Of a DNA stretch of 64,000 bases, positions 20,532-28,661 are shown piece by piece. A model generated the notes under the pieces. It saw nothing but the letters and a program-made list of their open reading frames with translations. It was not told where the DNA came from and ran no database searches. The position numbers were made by a program, and so were the translations under genes. Position 1 is the stretch's first letter. Each line of letters opens with the position of its first letter. This stretch comes from Streptomyces rapamycinicus NRRL 5491 (GTDB lineage Bacteria; Actinomycetota; Actinomycetes; Streptomycetales; Streptomycetaceae), in assembly GCF_024298965.1 (NCBI RefSeq), contig NZ_CP085193.1:8928001-8992000 (forward strand), given 5' to 3'.

Positions 20532-21211
20532 CGGCCGCCGCGGGGCGCGCGACGACGGTCCCGCTGGCCCTATTCGCGCTGCTGACCGCCGTTCACCTGG
20601 CCGCGCTGCTCGTGGACGCCACCACCGCCGTCCACCTCACCAAGCCCGCCCTGATGCCCGTGCTCGCCGTATGGGCCCTTGCGCGTGGCGGGCCGTGGCC
20701 GCTTCCGGCCGCGCTGCTGTGCGGCTGCGGGGGCGATGTGCTGCTGCAGATCGGCGGCGAGACCGCGTTCCTGGCCGGTATGGGGTGCTTCGCGGCTGGG
20801 CACCTCTGCTATCTGACGCTGTTCGCCCGCGCCGGGCGGCGCCGTACGCGGCCCTGGGCGGCCGCCGGGTACGGGGCGGCGTGGCTGGGCACGGTGGCGC
20901 TGCTGTGGCCCGGCCTCGCCCCGCATCTGCGGCTTCCCGTCGCGGGCTACAGCCTCCTGCTGACGGTCATGGCGCTGGCCGCGCTCGGGGCGGGTGTGTG
21001 GAGCGGCCTCGGCGGGGCGCTGTTCATGCTCTCCGACACCCTGATCGCGGCCGGGCTCGCGGACTGGCCACGGCCGCCGGTGCCCCAATTCTGGATCATG
21101 GCCACCTATATGGCCGCCCAGTGGCTGCTGACGGCGGGGGCGACGCGCGACGGCCCCGCGCCCCGCGCCGGAACGGGCGCTCGTCAGCCCATGACGCCCG
21201 TAAGGCCGTGA
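20528..21211 (+). CDS. Lysoplasmalogenase (YhhN/TMEM86 family)
   Basis: The 227-residue protein is almost wholly membrane-embedded, with about eight hydrophobic helices. Family features include HLTKPALMPVLAVWALARGG near residue 38, LLCGCGGDVLLQIGGETAFL with the conserved GD, and FMLSDTLIA. YhhN/TMEM86 enzymes hydrolyse the vinyl-ether bond of lysoplasmalogen. The GTG at 20528 overlaps the previous stop (GTGA), so it is translationally coupled to the hydroxylase. The C-terminus (RQPMTPVRP) is encoded by the start of the downstream tandem-repeat array. Confidence 0.87.
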   Translation: MTAAAGRATTVPLALFALLTAVHLAALLVDATTAVHLTKPALMPVLAVWALARGGPWPLPAALLCGCGGDVLLQIGGETAFLAGMGCFAAGHLCYLTLFARAGRRRTRPWAAAGYGAAWLGTVALLWPGLAPHLRLPVAGYSLLLTVMALAALGAGVWSGLGGALFMLSDTLIAAGLADWPRPPVPQFWIMATYMAAQWLLTAGATRDGPAPRAGTGARQPMTPVRP

Positions 21212-21288
21212 CGCCCGTAAGGCCGTGACGCTCAAGGCTGTGACGCCCGTAAGGTGGTCACGCCCAAGCCCATGACGCCCGTAAGGCA
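21191..21288. repeat. Degenerate ~17-bp tandem repeat (GTGACGCCCGTAAGGCC unit)
   Basis: About six tandem units occur: 21191-21207, 21208-21224, 21225-21239 (degenerate), 21240-21255, 21256-21270 (degenerate) and 21271-21288. The array begins inside the lysoplasmalogenase gene and supplies its last codons and stop, then fills the gap to the convergent gene at 21299. Confidence 0.8.
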
Positions 21289-21298
21289 GTGCCCCTCA

Positions 21299-21820
21299 TC
21301 AGTACGTGACCGGCAACCGCCTGAGCCGGACCACGCGCAGCGGGTCCGAGTGGCGGTCATGGCTCAGCTCCCAGTCCCGGGCGCGCGCCGCCTCGACCAC
21401 ATAGCCCGCGCCCACTCCGCGGTACTCGCGCACGGGGATGTCGTGCGGGCCCGGCGGCGGGGCCTTCTTCGCCTTCTGGGCGGCCAGTTCCTTGGCGGTC
21501 CAGGAGGCGATGCGCTTGTCGACCCGGGCCCGGTAGAAGGCCGCGTCGCCCTCGTGCCGCAGTTCCGGGAGCGTCACGCACCAGGCGGGCCACATCTTCA
21601 CGCTGTCCCCGAACTTGTCGATCAGGCCGAGGAAGCCCTTCTCGAACCCGGGGATCACCGTAAGGATCTCGGCCACGATCCCGAAGGCGATGAAGCCCAG
21701 GAAGATCACCACGATCAGCGCCCACCACAGCGGCAGCAGCAGCACGGTCAGCACGAACCGGATCAGCAGCGAGTAGGCCGGCCGAGAGGGCAGCGGTCCC
21801 CAGGAGTCGTCGTGGTGCAC
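21299..21820 (-). CDS. Conserved membrane protein of unknown function
   Basis: The 173-residue protein has one long hydrophobic region (about 18-58, LLIRFVLTVLLLPLWWALIV continuing through FLGFIAFGIVAEILTVI), probably two close membrane helices. A soluble basic domain follows, ending in SDPLRVVRLRRLPVTY. The GTG at 21820 is preferred because GAGAGGA lies about 10 nt upstream; an ATG at 21847 has only a C-run before it. It lies downstream of the secreted protease on the same strand. I do not recognise a family. Confidence 0.7.
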   Translation of the reverse strand: MHHDDSWGPLPSRPAYSLLIRFVLTVLLLPLWWALIVVIFLGFIAFGIVAEILTVIPGFEKGFLGLIDKFGDSVKMWPAWCVTLPELRHEGDAAFYRARVDKRIASWTAKELAAQKAKKAPPPGPHDIPVREYRGVGAGYVVEAARARDWELSHDRHSDPLRVVRLRRLPVTY

Positions 21821-21914
21821 GGGAACGCGGTCCTCTCGCGGCTTCATGGGGGGAACACGTACGGGCCGCCGGGCGACTGCTCCGCCCCGGCGGCCCGTGC
21901 ATTGTGTCAGCCGG

Positions 21915-23447
21915 TCACTTCTCGACGGCGTCCAGGGCGTCCGCGAGCCCGGCGCCGTAGAAGCCGTTGTACCGCTTGCCGCCCTCGCACACCGCGTCGA
22001 CCGTGCCGTCGCCGTCGATGTCGTACGGCGTCGGGCAGGCCAGGTCATCGGCCTCGGCCTTGAGCAGCGCCTTCACCTGCCAGGGGGAGGCGTGCGGATG
22101 GGTGCTCTTGATGAGCGCCGCGACACCGGCCACATGCGGCGAGGCCATCGACGTGCCCGCCATGTAGCCGTACTGCCCGCCCGGCAGCGTGTTGTAGATC
22201 AGGCCGCTGGTGGCCGGGGGCTCGGGCTTCTGGTAGACGGTGCTGTCACCGCCGGGGGCCGCGATGTCGATGATCCCCAGACCGTAGTTGGAGAACGAGG
22301 ACTTGAGCCCCTTGGCGCCGGTCGAGGCGACCGTGACGACGCCCGGCAACTGGGTCGGGATGTCCAGGCAGACGCTCGGGTCCACCTCCCGGTCACCGGG
22401 GGTGGTGTCGTTGGGGCTGGAGGGGTCGGTGATGGTGTCCGAGGTCAGGTCGTAGTTCTCGTTGCCCGCCGCGGCCACATTGACCACGCCCCGGCGCTCG
22501 GCGTACGACGAGGCCCGGCGCACCGCCTCGACCAGGGCCTTCTGGTCCGGGTCGGTGGTGCAGTTGAAGTACCACGGGTCGGTGTAATAGCTGTTGTTGG
22601 TGACGTCCACGCCGTGCTCGGCGGCCCAGACGAAGCCGCAGACGACCGCCTCGGTGTAGAAGAACCCGGCCGTCGTGGACACCTTGATCCCGGAGACCTT
22701 GACGCCCGGGGCCACGCCGGTGACGCCGACGCCGTTCTTCGCGGCGGCGATCTCGCCCGCCACATGCGTACCGTGCGGGGACTCCTCGGCGCTCGGCCGC
22801 CAGGCGCCGTCGGCGGTGTCCGGCTTGCCCGTCACACAGTTGACGGACGCCTTACGGTCGAAGTTCGGCGCCAGATCGGGGTGGGTGTCGTCCACACCGG
22901 TGTCGATGACCCCGACGGTGACCTTACGGCTGCCCAGGTTCTTCTCATGCGCCTTGTCCGCCTTGATCGCCGGCAGATCCCACTGCAGCGGCTCCAGCGG
23001 GTCCTGCCCGGCCTTCGCCTTCGCCGCCACCGCCTGCCGCTGCTTCTCGCTCAACAGCTTCGGCGTGTCGATGTCGTCGGTGGACTGGGCGGGCAGCGGG
23101 GCGGTGCGGGTGTTCCCGGCGGAGGTGACGCCGCGCACCTTACGGACGGTCTTGGCGAAGTCCGGGTTGGCGGAGTGGACGACGATGACGCCGATCCGGT
23201 CGTAGGACACCACGACCGTGCCGCCGGCCTGGGCGATGGCCTTGCGGATCCGGGACGGGTCCTGCCCCGGGCGGGTGTTGACGACATAGCTCAGGGACGG
23301 GCCGTCGGCCGTGGCGGCCGCGGCGGCGTGGCCGTCCCGCCCGAGCGCGGTGGCGGTGGTGGGCAGGAAGGCCAGCGCGGTGGTGAGCGCCATGGCGGCG
23401 GGTATCGCGGCGGTGCGCAGCGGCAGGGAGGTGCGGCGCGGCGTCAT
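21915..23447 (-). CDS. Secreted subtilisin-like serine protease (S8)
   Basis: The 510-residue precursor has a classical signal peptide (basic MTPRRTSLPLR, hydrophobic core, AxA-like site near residue 35) and a propeptide (about 45-135, SLSYVVNTRPGQDPSRIRKA). The catalytic domain shows Asp in VIDTGVDDTHPDL, His in HGTHVAGEIAAA, Asn in AAAGNENYDL, and Ser in GTSMASPHVAG. Cysteines near the end (DDLACPTPYDIDGDGTVDAV, then CEGG) could form a disulfide, and DIDGDGTVD resembles a calcium loop. It should be exported and self-processed. The ATG has GGAG 6-9 nt upstream. Confidence 0.93.
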   Translation of the reverse strand: MTPRRTSLPLRTAAIPAAMALTTALAFLPTTATALGRDGHAAAAATADGPSLSYVVNTRPGQDPSRIRKAIAQAGGTVVVSYDRIGVIVVHSANPDFAKTVRKVRGVTSAGNTRTAPLPAQSTDDIDTPKLLSEKQRQAVAAKAKAGQDPLEPLQWDLPAIKADKAHEKNLGSRKVTVGVIDTGVDDTHPDLAPNFDRKASVNCVTGKPDTADGAWRPSAEESPHGTHVAGEIAAAKNGVGVTGVAPGVKVSGIKVSTTAGFFYTEAVVCGFVWAAEHGVDVTNNSYYTDPWYFNCTTDPDQKALVEAVRRASSYAERRGVVNVAAAGNENYDLTSDTITDPSSPNDTTPGDREVDPSVCLDIPTQLPGVVTVASTGAKGLKSSFSNYGLGIIDIAAPGGDSTVYQKPEPPATSGLIYNTLPGGQYGYMAGTSMASPHVAGVAALIKSTHPHASPWQVKALLKAEADDLACPTPYDIDGDGTVDAVCEGGKRYNGFYGAGLADALDAVEK

Positions 23448-23456
23448 GGGTACTCC

Positions 23457-23500
23457 GGTTCTCTCGACGGTTCTCTCGAGGTGCTCGACGGTTCTCTCGA
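23457..23500. repeat. Triplicated 11-mer in the protease leader
   Basis: GGTTCTCTCGA occurs at 23457-23467, 23469-23479 and 23490-23500. On the protease strand it reads TCGAGAGAACC, in the 5' leader 10-50 nt before the start codon. Confidence 0.75.
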
Positions 23501-24054
23501 GGTGGATGAGAAGGCTCTGGGCGGGCGGACCGGGCTGGATCGTCAGCGTTCCGGACCGGGGGCGCGGACGCGCGCTCAGCGCGCCACTCGGGGGACGCGG
23601 AGCCCCCGGGCGCGGGCGGCGGTCCGGCGGGCCGCGTCAACGGCGGCGGTCCGGCCGGGGTCATCCGCACAAGCTAATGTGCGCGCCCTTGCGGCGCGGC
23701 TCCCGCGCGCCGCCTCGATGTCCCGGGACGCCGCGGAACCGGGACAGAGGCGGCGGGGAGTGGTGAGGGGGTGGTGCGAAGCCGACGGGCCGTCAAAAAC
23801 CCGCCGTCCGGGTCTTGGAGGAGCCGATCTCAGATGAGCCATGGGGTCTCCACTTCATCCGTACGGGCCGCCCGGACGCCGTCGGCGGCTGGGCGGGTAC
23901 ATGACGAAGGAAGCTATCGCTGATCAAGGTCGGACATCAATGCATTCCGGAAGAAAACCCGCCACAGTACCCGGAGCCGATCCCTCCCCCGAATTCTTAT
24001 CCGTCTTTCAATCAACCGGCCTCTGTCGTACGGGTCCGCGCCGCCCTACCATGC
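23501..24054. other. Long divergent intergenic region, no gene seen
   Basis: About 550 bp lie between the protease leader and the acetate-uptake promoter. The left half is GC-rich and encodes nothing with convincing codon bias. The right half (about 23890-24050) is AT-richer and is likely promoter DNA. No RNA gene was recognised. Confidence 0.4.
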
Positions 24055-24068
24055 GTGATCTGGATCAC
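24055..24068 (+). promoter_or_regulatory. CRP-like palindrome upstream of the acetate-uptake operon
   Basis: GTGATCTGGATCAC is a perfect palindrome around a TG centre and has the GTGA-N6-TCAC form of CRP/FNR-family sites. It ends 46 bp before the GTG of the DUF485 gene. Acetate uptake is under CRP control in enteric bacteria; the link here is inference. Confidence 0.4.
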
Positions 24069-24114
24069 TCGCCGCCGTATTCATTCCCGTCGGACCCACT
24101 CACCAGGAGAGACC

Positions 24115-24471
24115 GTGGATACCGCACCGGCCAACGATCGCCCCGACGATCCGCGGCAACTTGACCGTTCTGCCTACGCCGAGGTGCAAGCGAGCGCGGA
24201 GTTCGGCGAACTGCGCGGTGCCCACCGCTCGTTCGCCTTCCCGCTCACCATCGCGTTCGTCAGCTGGTACCTGCTCTACGTCCTGCTGTCCAACTACGCG
24301 GACGGCTTCATGGGCACCAAGGTCGTGGGCCACATCAACGTGGCCCTGGTGTTCGGGCTGGCCCAGTTCCTGACCACCTTCCTCATCGCCTGGTGGTACT
24401 CCCGGCACGCCGCCGCCAAGCTGGACCCCCGCGCCCAGGCCATCAAGTCCCGTCTGGAGGAGCGCTCATGA
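24115..24471 (+). CDS. DUF485 membrane protein, acetate symporter partner
   Basis: The 118-residue protein has two membrane helices (about 42-62, FAFPLTIAFVSWYLLYVLLS, and 77-100, HINVALVFGLAQFLTTFLIA) followed by WWYSRHAAAKLDPRA, the usual DUF485 (YjcH-type) ending. These proteins accompany ActP-type acetate permeases. GTG at 24115 is chosen for the AGGAGA ribosome site at 24105-24110; an ATG 60 bp upstream has none. The stop overlaps the symporter start (ATGA). Confidence 0.88.
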   Translation: MDTAPANDRPDDPRQLDRSAYAEVQASAEFGELRGAHRSFAFPLTIAFVSWYLLYVLLSNYADGFMGTKVVGHINVALVFGLAQFLTTFLIAWWYSRHAAAKLDPRAQAIKSRLEERS

Positions 24472-26087
24472 GCCCCCATCTGCTCGCGGCCGAGAGCGCC
24501 CCGGACAACCGGCCGCTGATCGTCACGCTCTTCGCGGTCTTCGTCGTGGCGACCCTGGTCATCACCGTCTGGGCGGGCCGGCAGACCAAGGACGCCACCG
24601 ACTTCTACGCCGGTGGCCGTCAGTTCACCGGCTTCCAGAACGGCCTGGCGATCTCCGGCGACTACATGTCCGCCGCGTCCTTCCTCGGCATCGCCGGGGC
24701 CATCGCGCTCTCCGGCTACGACGGCTTCCTGTACTCGATCGGCTTCCTCGTCGCCTGGCTGGTGGCCCTGCTGCTGGTCGCCGAGCCGCTGCGGAACTCC
24801 GGCCGCTACACGATGGGCGACGTGCTCGCCTACCGGATGCGCCAGCGCCCGGTGCGCACCGCCGCGGGCGTCTCCACCATCGTCGTCTCGATCTTCTACC
24901 TGCTGGCTCAGATGGCGGGTGCCGGGGTGCTGGTCTCCCTGTTGCTGGGCATCACCAGCGAGGCCGGGAAGATCCTCATCGTCGTCCTCGTCGGCGTCGT
25001 GATGATGCTCTACGTCACCATCGGCGGCATGAAGGGCACCACCTGGGTGCAGATGGTCAAGGCCGTGCTGCTGATCGCGGGCACGGTGCTGATCACCTTC
25101 CTGGTGCTGCTGAAGTTCAACTTCAACATCTCCGACCTGCTGGGCGAGGCCGCCAAGAACAGCGGCATCGGAGAGTCGTTCCTGGAGCCGGGGCTGAAGT
25201 ACGGGGTCAACGCCACCACCAAGCTGGACTTCATCTCGCTCGGTATCGCCCTGGTCCTGGGCACCGCGGGGCTGCCCCACATCCTCATCCGTTTCTACAC
25301 CGTGCCCACCGCGCGGGCCGCCCGCAACTCGGTCAACTGGGCCATCGGCATCATCGGCCTCTTCTACCTGATGACCATCGCGCTGGGCTTCGGCGCCGCC
25401 GCGCTGCTCAAGCACGACGACATCATCGCCTCCAACAAGTCGGGCAATACCGCGGCCCCACTGCTCGCCGAGGAGATCGGCGGCGGACCCGACTCCACCG
25501 GCGGCGCCATCCTGCTCGCGGTGATCTCCGCGGTGGCGTTCGCGACGATCCTCGCCGTGGTCGCCGGGCTCACCCTCGCCTCCTCGTCGTCCTTCGCCCA
25601 CGACCTGTACGCCAACGTCATCCGCAAGGGCAAGGCGACCCAGAAGGAGGAGATCTCCGCCGCGCGCTGGGCCACCGTCGGCATCGGCACCGTCGCCGTC
25701 GTCCTCGGCGTCTTCGCACGAGATCTCAACGTCGCCGGACTCGTGGCACTCGCCTTCGCGGTCGCCGCCTCCGCCAATCTGCCGACCATCCTCTACAGCC
25801 TGTTCTGGAAACGCTTCACCACCCAGGGCGCGCTGTGGTCCATCTACGGCGGACTGATCTCCTCGGTCTTCCTGGTGCTCTTCTCGCCCGTCGTCTCGGG
25901 CAAGGAGACCTCGATGTTCCCGGACGTGGACTTCCACTGGTTCCCGCTGGAGAACCCCGGACTGATCTCCATCCCGCTGGGCTTCCTGCTCGGCTGGCTG
26001 GGCACCGTCGTCTCCAAGGAGCAGCCCGACAAGGAGAAGTACGCCGAGTTGGAGGTGCGCTCGCTCACCGGGCACGGAGCCCACTGA
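24468..26087 (+). CDS. actP: Cation/acetate symporter (SSS family)
   Basis: The 539-residue transporter has about 13 membrane helices. Typical features are WAGRQTKDATDFYAGGRQFT near residue 40, GDYMSAASFLGIAGAIALSG, LRNSGRYTMGDVLAYRMRQR and the SSS signature around ATILAVVAGLTLASSSSFAH. It should bring in acetate (perhaps pyruvate or propionate) with a cation. It is translationally coupled to the DUF485 gene, the standard yjcH-actP arrangement. A CRP-like palindrome lies upstream of the operon. Confidence 0.92.
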   Translation: MSPHLLAAESAPDNRPLIVTLFAVFVVATLVITVWAGRQTKDATDFYAGGRQFTGFQNGLAISGDYMSAASFLGIAGAIALSGYDGFLYSIGFLVAWLVALLLVAEPLRNSGRYTMGDVLAYRMRQRPVRTAAGVSTIVVSIFYLLAQMAGAGVLVSLLLGITSEAGKILIVVLVGVVMMLYVTIGGMKGTTWVQMVKAVLLIAGTVLITFLVLLKFNFNISDLLGEAAKNSGIGESFLEPGLKYGVNATTKLDFISLGIALVLGTAGLPHILIRFYTVPTARAARNSVNWAIGIIGLFYLMTIALGFGAAALLKHDDIIASNKSGNTAAPLLAEEIGGGPDSTGGAILLAVISAVAFATILAVVAGLTLASSSSFAHDLYANVIRKGKATQKEEISAARWATVGIGTVAVVLGVFARDLNVAGLVALAFAVAASANLPTILYSLFWKRFTTQGALWSIYGGLISSVFLVLFSPVVSGKETSMFPDVDFHWFPLENPGLISIPLGFLLGWLGTVVSKEQPDKEKYAELEVRSLTGHGAH

Positions 26088-26189
26088 CCGGCCACTCCCA
26101 CCCGCGCGGCCCCTCCATGTCACACCCATCACGTACGCTGCGAGAGAATTGAGCAGTGCACGCACGCCAACCGTGGAGGGGCCGCCACC

Positions 26190-27179
26190 ATGCTGATCGA
26201 CACCTATGGTCGCGTAGCCACCGACCTGCGTGTCTCCTTGACCGATCGCTGCAATCTGCGCTGCACCTACTGCATGCCGGAAGAGGGCCTGCAGTGGCTC
26301 GCCAAACCGGACCTGCTCACCGACGACGAGATAGTCCGGCTGATCCGGATCGCCGTCACCGAGCTCGGGGTCACCGAGGTCCGCTTCACCGGCGGTGAGC
26401 CACTGCTGCGCCCTGGTCTGGTCGGCATCGTGGAGCGCTGCGCGGAGCTCGAGCCGCGCCCCCGGATGTCGCTCACCACCAACGGCATCGGTTTGGAGCG
26501 CACCGCCCAGGCCCTGCGCGACGCGGGCCTGGACCGGGTCAATGTCTCACTCGACACCCTGCGTCCGGAGGTGTTCCAGGCCATCACCCGGCGCAAGCGC
26601 CACGGCGATGTGCTGCGAGGCCTCGACGCGGCGCACACCGCCGGGCTGACCCCGGTGAAGGTCAACGCCGTGCTGATGCCCGGGCTCAACGACGACGAGG
26701 CGCCGGAGCTGCTCGCCTGGGCCCTGGAAAACGGCTATGAGCTGCGCTTCATCGAGCAGATGCCGCTCGATGCGCAGCACGGCTGGAAGCGCGACGGCAT
26801 GATCACCGCCGGGGACATCCTGGCCAGTCTGCGCACCCGCTTCACCCTCACCCCCGAGGGCGAGGACGAGCGTGGCTCCGCACCCGCCGAGCGCTGGCTG
26901 GTCGACGGCGGCCCGGCCCGGGTCGGCGTCATCGCCTCGGTCACCCGCCCGTTCTGCCGCGCCTGCGACCGCACCCGGCTGACCGCCGACGGGCAGGTGC
27001 GCACCTGCCTCTTCGCGCGCGAGGAGTCCGATCTGCGCGGAGCGCTGCGCTCCGGCGCCGCGGACGAGGAGATCACGCGGCTGTGGCGGCTGGCGATGTG
27101 GGGCAAGAAGGCCGGATCCGGGCTCGATGACCCCTCGTTCCTCCAGCCGGACCGGCCGATGTCGGCGATCGGGGGCTGA
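26190..27179 (+). CDS. moaA: GTP 3',8-cyclase MoaA (molybdenum cofactor biosynthesis)
   Basis: This 329-residue radical-SAM enzyme makes the first step from GTP to cyclic pyranopterin monophosphate, together with MoaC. The N-terminal cluster motif is CNLRCTYC (about residues 24-31); GGEPLLRPG and the SLDTLRPEVF segment follow. The C-terminal cluster is CRACDRTRLTADG with QVRTC. The protein ends in the conserved Gly-Gly that activates MoaA. ATG at 26190 follows GGAGGGG. The next gene, on the opposite strand, ends at the very next base. Confidence 0.95.
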   Translation: MLIDTYGRVATDLRVSLTDRCNLRCTYCMPEEGLQWLAKPDLLTDDEIVRLIRIAVTELGVTEVRFTGGEPLLRPGLVGIVERCAELEPRPRMSLTTNGIGLERTAQALRDAGLDRVNVSLDTLRPEVFQAITRRKRHGDVLRGLDAAHTAGLTPVKVNAVLMPGLNDDEAPELLAWALENGYELRFIEQMPLDAQHGWKRDGMITAGDILASLRTRFTLTPEGEDERGSAPAERWLVDGGPARVGVIASVTRPFCRACDRTRLTADGQVRTCLFAREESDLRGALRSGAADEEITRLWRLAMWGKKAGSGLDDPSFLQPDRPMSAIGG

Positions 27180-27419
27180 TCACTGGTCTTCGGTGGCCGA
27201 CCATTCCTCCAGCGTCACCACGTCCTTGAGGAAGCCCCGCACTCCGAGGAACTCCGAGAGATATTCGCGGTGTTCCTCGCAGGCGAGCCAGGTCTTGCGC
27301 CGCTCCGGGGTGTGGATCTTGGGGTTGTTCCAGGCCAGCACCCATACGGCGGGGGCGTGGCAGCCCTTGGCGGAGCAGATCACGGTGTCGGTCTCGGCGG
27401 CGGTCTCGCGGATGTTCAC
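27180..27419 (-). CDS. Small conserved actinobacterial protein with a Cys/His site
   Basis: The 79-residue protein has TVICSAKGCHAPAVWVLAWN followed by CEEHREYLSEFLGVRGFL. The C-x4-C-H and C-x2-H groups could bind one metal. The GTG at 27419 is chosen since upstream codons are Arg-rich and not conserved-looking. It is exactly back-to-back with moaA (no bases between the stops). Some databases label such proteins 'acetone carboxylase', which the sequence does not support. The function is unknown. Confidence 0.75.
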   Translation of the reverse strand: MNIRETAAETDTVICSAKGCHAPAVWVLAWNNPKIHTPERRKTWLACEEHREYLSEFLGVRGFLKDVVTLEEWSATEDQ

Positions 27420-27454
27420 ACCGCAGACTCTACGAAAAGCGCGCCGGACATGAC

Positions 27455-27490
27455 GACGCCGGGCAGCCACGGGGGGAGCCGCCCGGCGTC
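27455..27490 (-). terminator. Terminator hairpin after the DUF3099 gene
   Basis: A perfect 10-bp stem, GACGCCGGGC (27455-27464) with GCCCGGCGTC (27481-27490), closes a 16-nt loop. A second small stem, CCGTCG-CTC-CGACGG, lies at 27494-27508. Both are downstream of the DUF3099 gene on the minus strand and upstream of the small gene starting at 27419. Confidence 0.55.
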
Positions 27491-27612
27491 GGTCCGTCGC
27501 TCCGACGGGGGATGCGGAGCGCGTACGCAGTATGTCACGAGGGATGGGGCCCGGTGCACCGGTACTGCACTATTGATCTGAGGTTTTCTTGAGCTTACGG
27601 AAACGTGGCAGG

Positions 27613-28005
27613 TCAGCCACGCTCACCGGGTCCAGGATCGCTGATATGTCCGACGTCCTCCGGGCCGGATTCCGCCCCGTGGGGATCGCTCGGCTCCTCT
27701 CCGCGCCCGGCGATCAGCATCGGACGGGGCGGCGTCGGGATGAAGGTGGTGGGCAGCGAAGTGGCGTTCTCCCGGCCCGCGTTGGCTATCACGACCGCGA
27801 TGTAGGGCAGCACCGCGCCGAGCACCAGGGCCACGATGGCCACGTGGCGCTCCACGTTCCACAACACCGCCGCCAGCACGACCGCGACGGTCCGGACCGA
27901 CATCGAGATCACATAGCGGCGCTGCCGGCCGCGTACATCGTCGGCCAGCCCCTGTCGCGCTCCGGTGATTCGGAAGACCTCCGCATCGCCGTGCTTCCGC
28001 ATCAC
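27613..28005 (-). CDS. DUF3099 family membrane protein
   Basis: The 130-residue protein has EVFRITGARQGLADDVRGRQ and RRYVISMSVRTVAVVLAAVL, then two closely spaced membrane helices (about 37-50 and 56-74), and a Pro-rich cytoplasmic tail. This matches DUF3099, a conserved actinobacterial membrane family with no known role. The GTG at 28005 and the ATG at 28002 are both usable; AGGTGG lies about 5 nt upstream. Confidence 0.82.
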   Translation of the reverse strand: MMRKHGDAEVFRITGARQGLADDVRGRQRRYVISMSVRTVAVVLAAVLWNVERHVAIVALVLGAVLPYIAVVIANAGRENATSLPTTFIPTPPRPMLIAGRGEEPSDPHGAESGPEDVGHISDPGPGERG

Positions 28006-28218
28006 GTTCCACCACCTGATCGCCGGGCGGGCTTCCCCCGCTCTGGGACGTACTCAACGTTACGCCGCGCCTGCTGTCGGTTCGAGACCGGGGCACCCTG
28101 ACGGGTGCCGTCTCCGGCTGCGCCGACGTGCGTATCGGCCCTCCGGCGTGCGCCCCACCCGAAGTGGCCGAACACTGGAAGCGATGTGCATCCCCTCGCC
28201 GCGTGTCAGGGAGGCGAC

Positions 28219-28503
28219 ATGAACTGGCTATGGGCGATCGTCGTGGGCTTGATCCTGGGTGTGATCGCCAGGGCGATCCTGCCCGGCAAACAGGCCATTC
28301 CGCTCTGGCTGACCTGCATCTACGGCATCCTCGGCTCCATTCTGGGCAATGCGGTGGCCGGCTGGATCGGGGTCAGGCACACCGAGGGCTTCGACTGGAT
28401 CCGGCATCTGCTGCAGCTGGCGGGGGCCGTGCTGATCGTCGCGCTGGGCACCCCGCTGTGGCACTCGATCCGCGGTGGCGGACGCAGACGCAGTACGACC
28501 TGA
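28219..28503 (+). CDS. GlsB/YeaQ/YmgE-type small stress membrane protein
   Basis: The 94-residue protein has three hydrophobic segments: LWAIVVGLILGVIARAILPG, WLTCIYGILGSILGNAVAGW and LLQLAGAVLIVALGTPLW. It carries the Gly-rich spacing of the transglycosylase-associated (GlsB) family and ends in a basic tail. Members are envelope-stress proteins of unclear mechanism. ATG at 28219 has CAGGGAGG upstream. A strong bidirectional terminator follows. Confidence 0.82.
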   Translation: MNWLWAIVVGLILGVIARAILPGKQAIPLWLTCIYGILGSILGNAVAGWIGVRHTEGFDWIRHLLQLAGAVLIVALGTPLWHSIRGGGRRRSTT

Positions 28504-28566
28504 GGGGCGCGCCGGCGGTGTGATCCGGTGCGCGACGGTGGCGGCCGGTGCGACGGCTGGTACGAC

Positions 28567-28609
28567 GGCGGCGGCCGGTGCGCGTGGTGGACGCGCACCG
28601 GCCGCCGCT
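28567..28609. terminator. Strong bidirectional terminator
   Basis: A 16-bp perfect stem, CGGCGGCCGGTGCGCG (28569-28584) with CGCGCACCGGCCGCCG (28592-28607), has a 7-nt loop. It extends by one or two further pairs. It lies between the convergent GlsB-like gene and tyrS. Confidence 0.8.
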
Positions 28610-28661
28610 TCCTCGCGGTTGCGGGGCCCCGTAGTGGGGCTTCCGTCGTGAGCGGGGCGGA

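Noticed and set aside
23841..24164. Open frame before the DUF485 gene
   Set aside because: It crosses the promoter and CRP-like site and enters the DUF485 gene in another frame; no coding bias.
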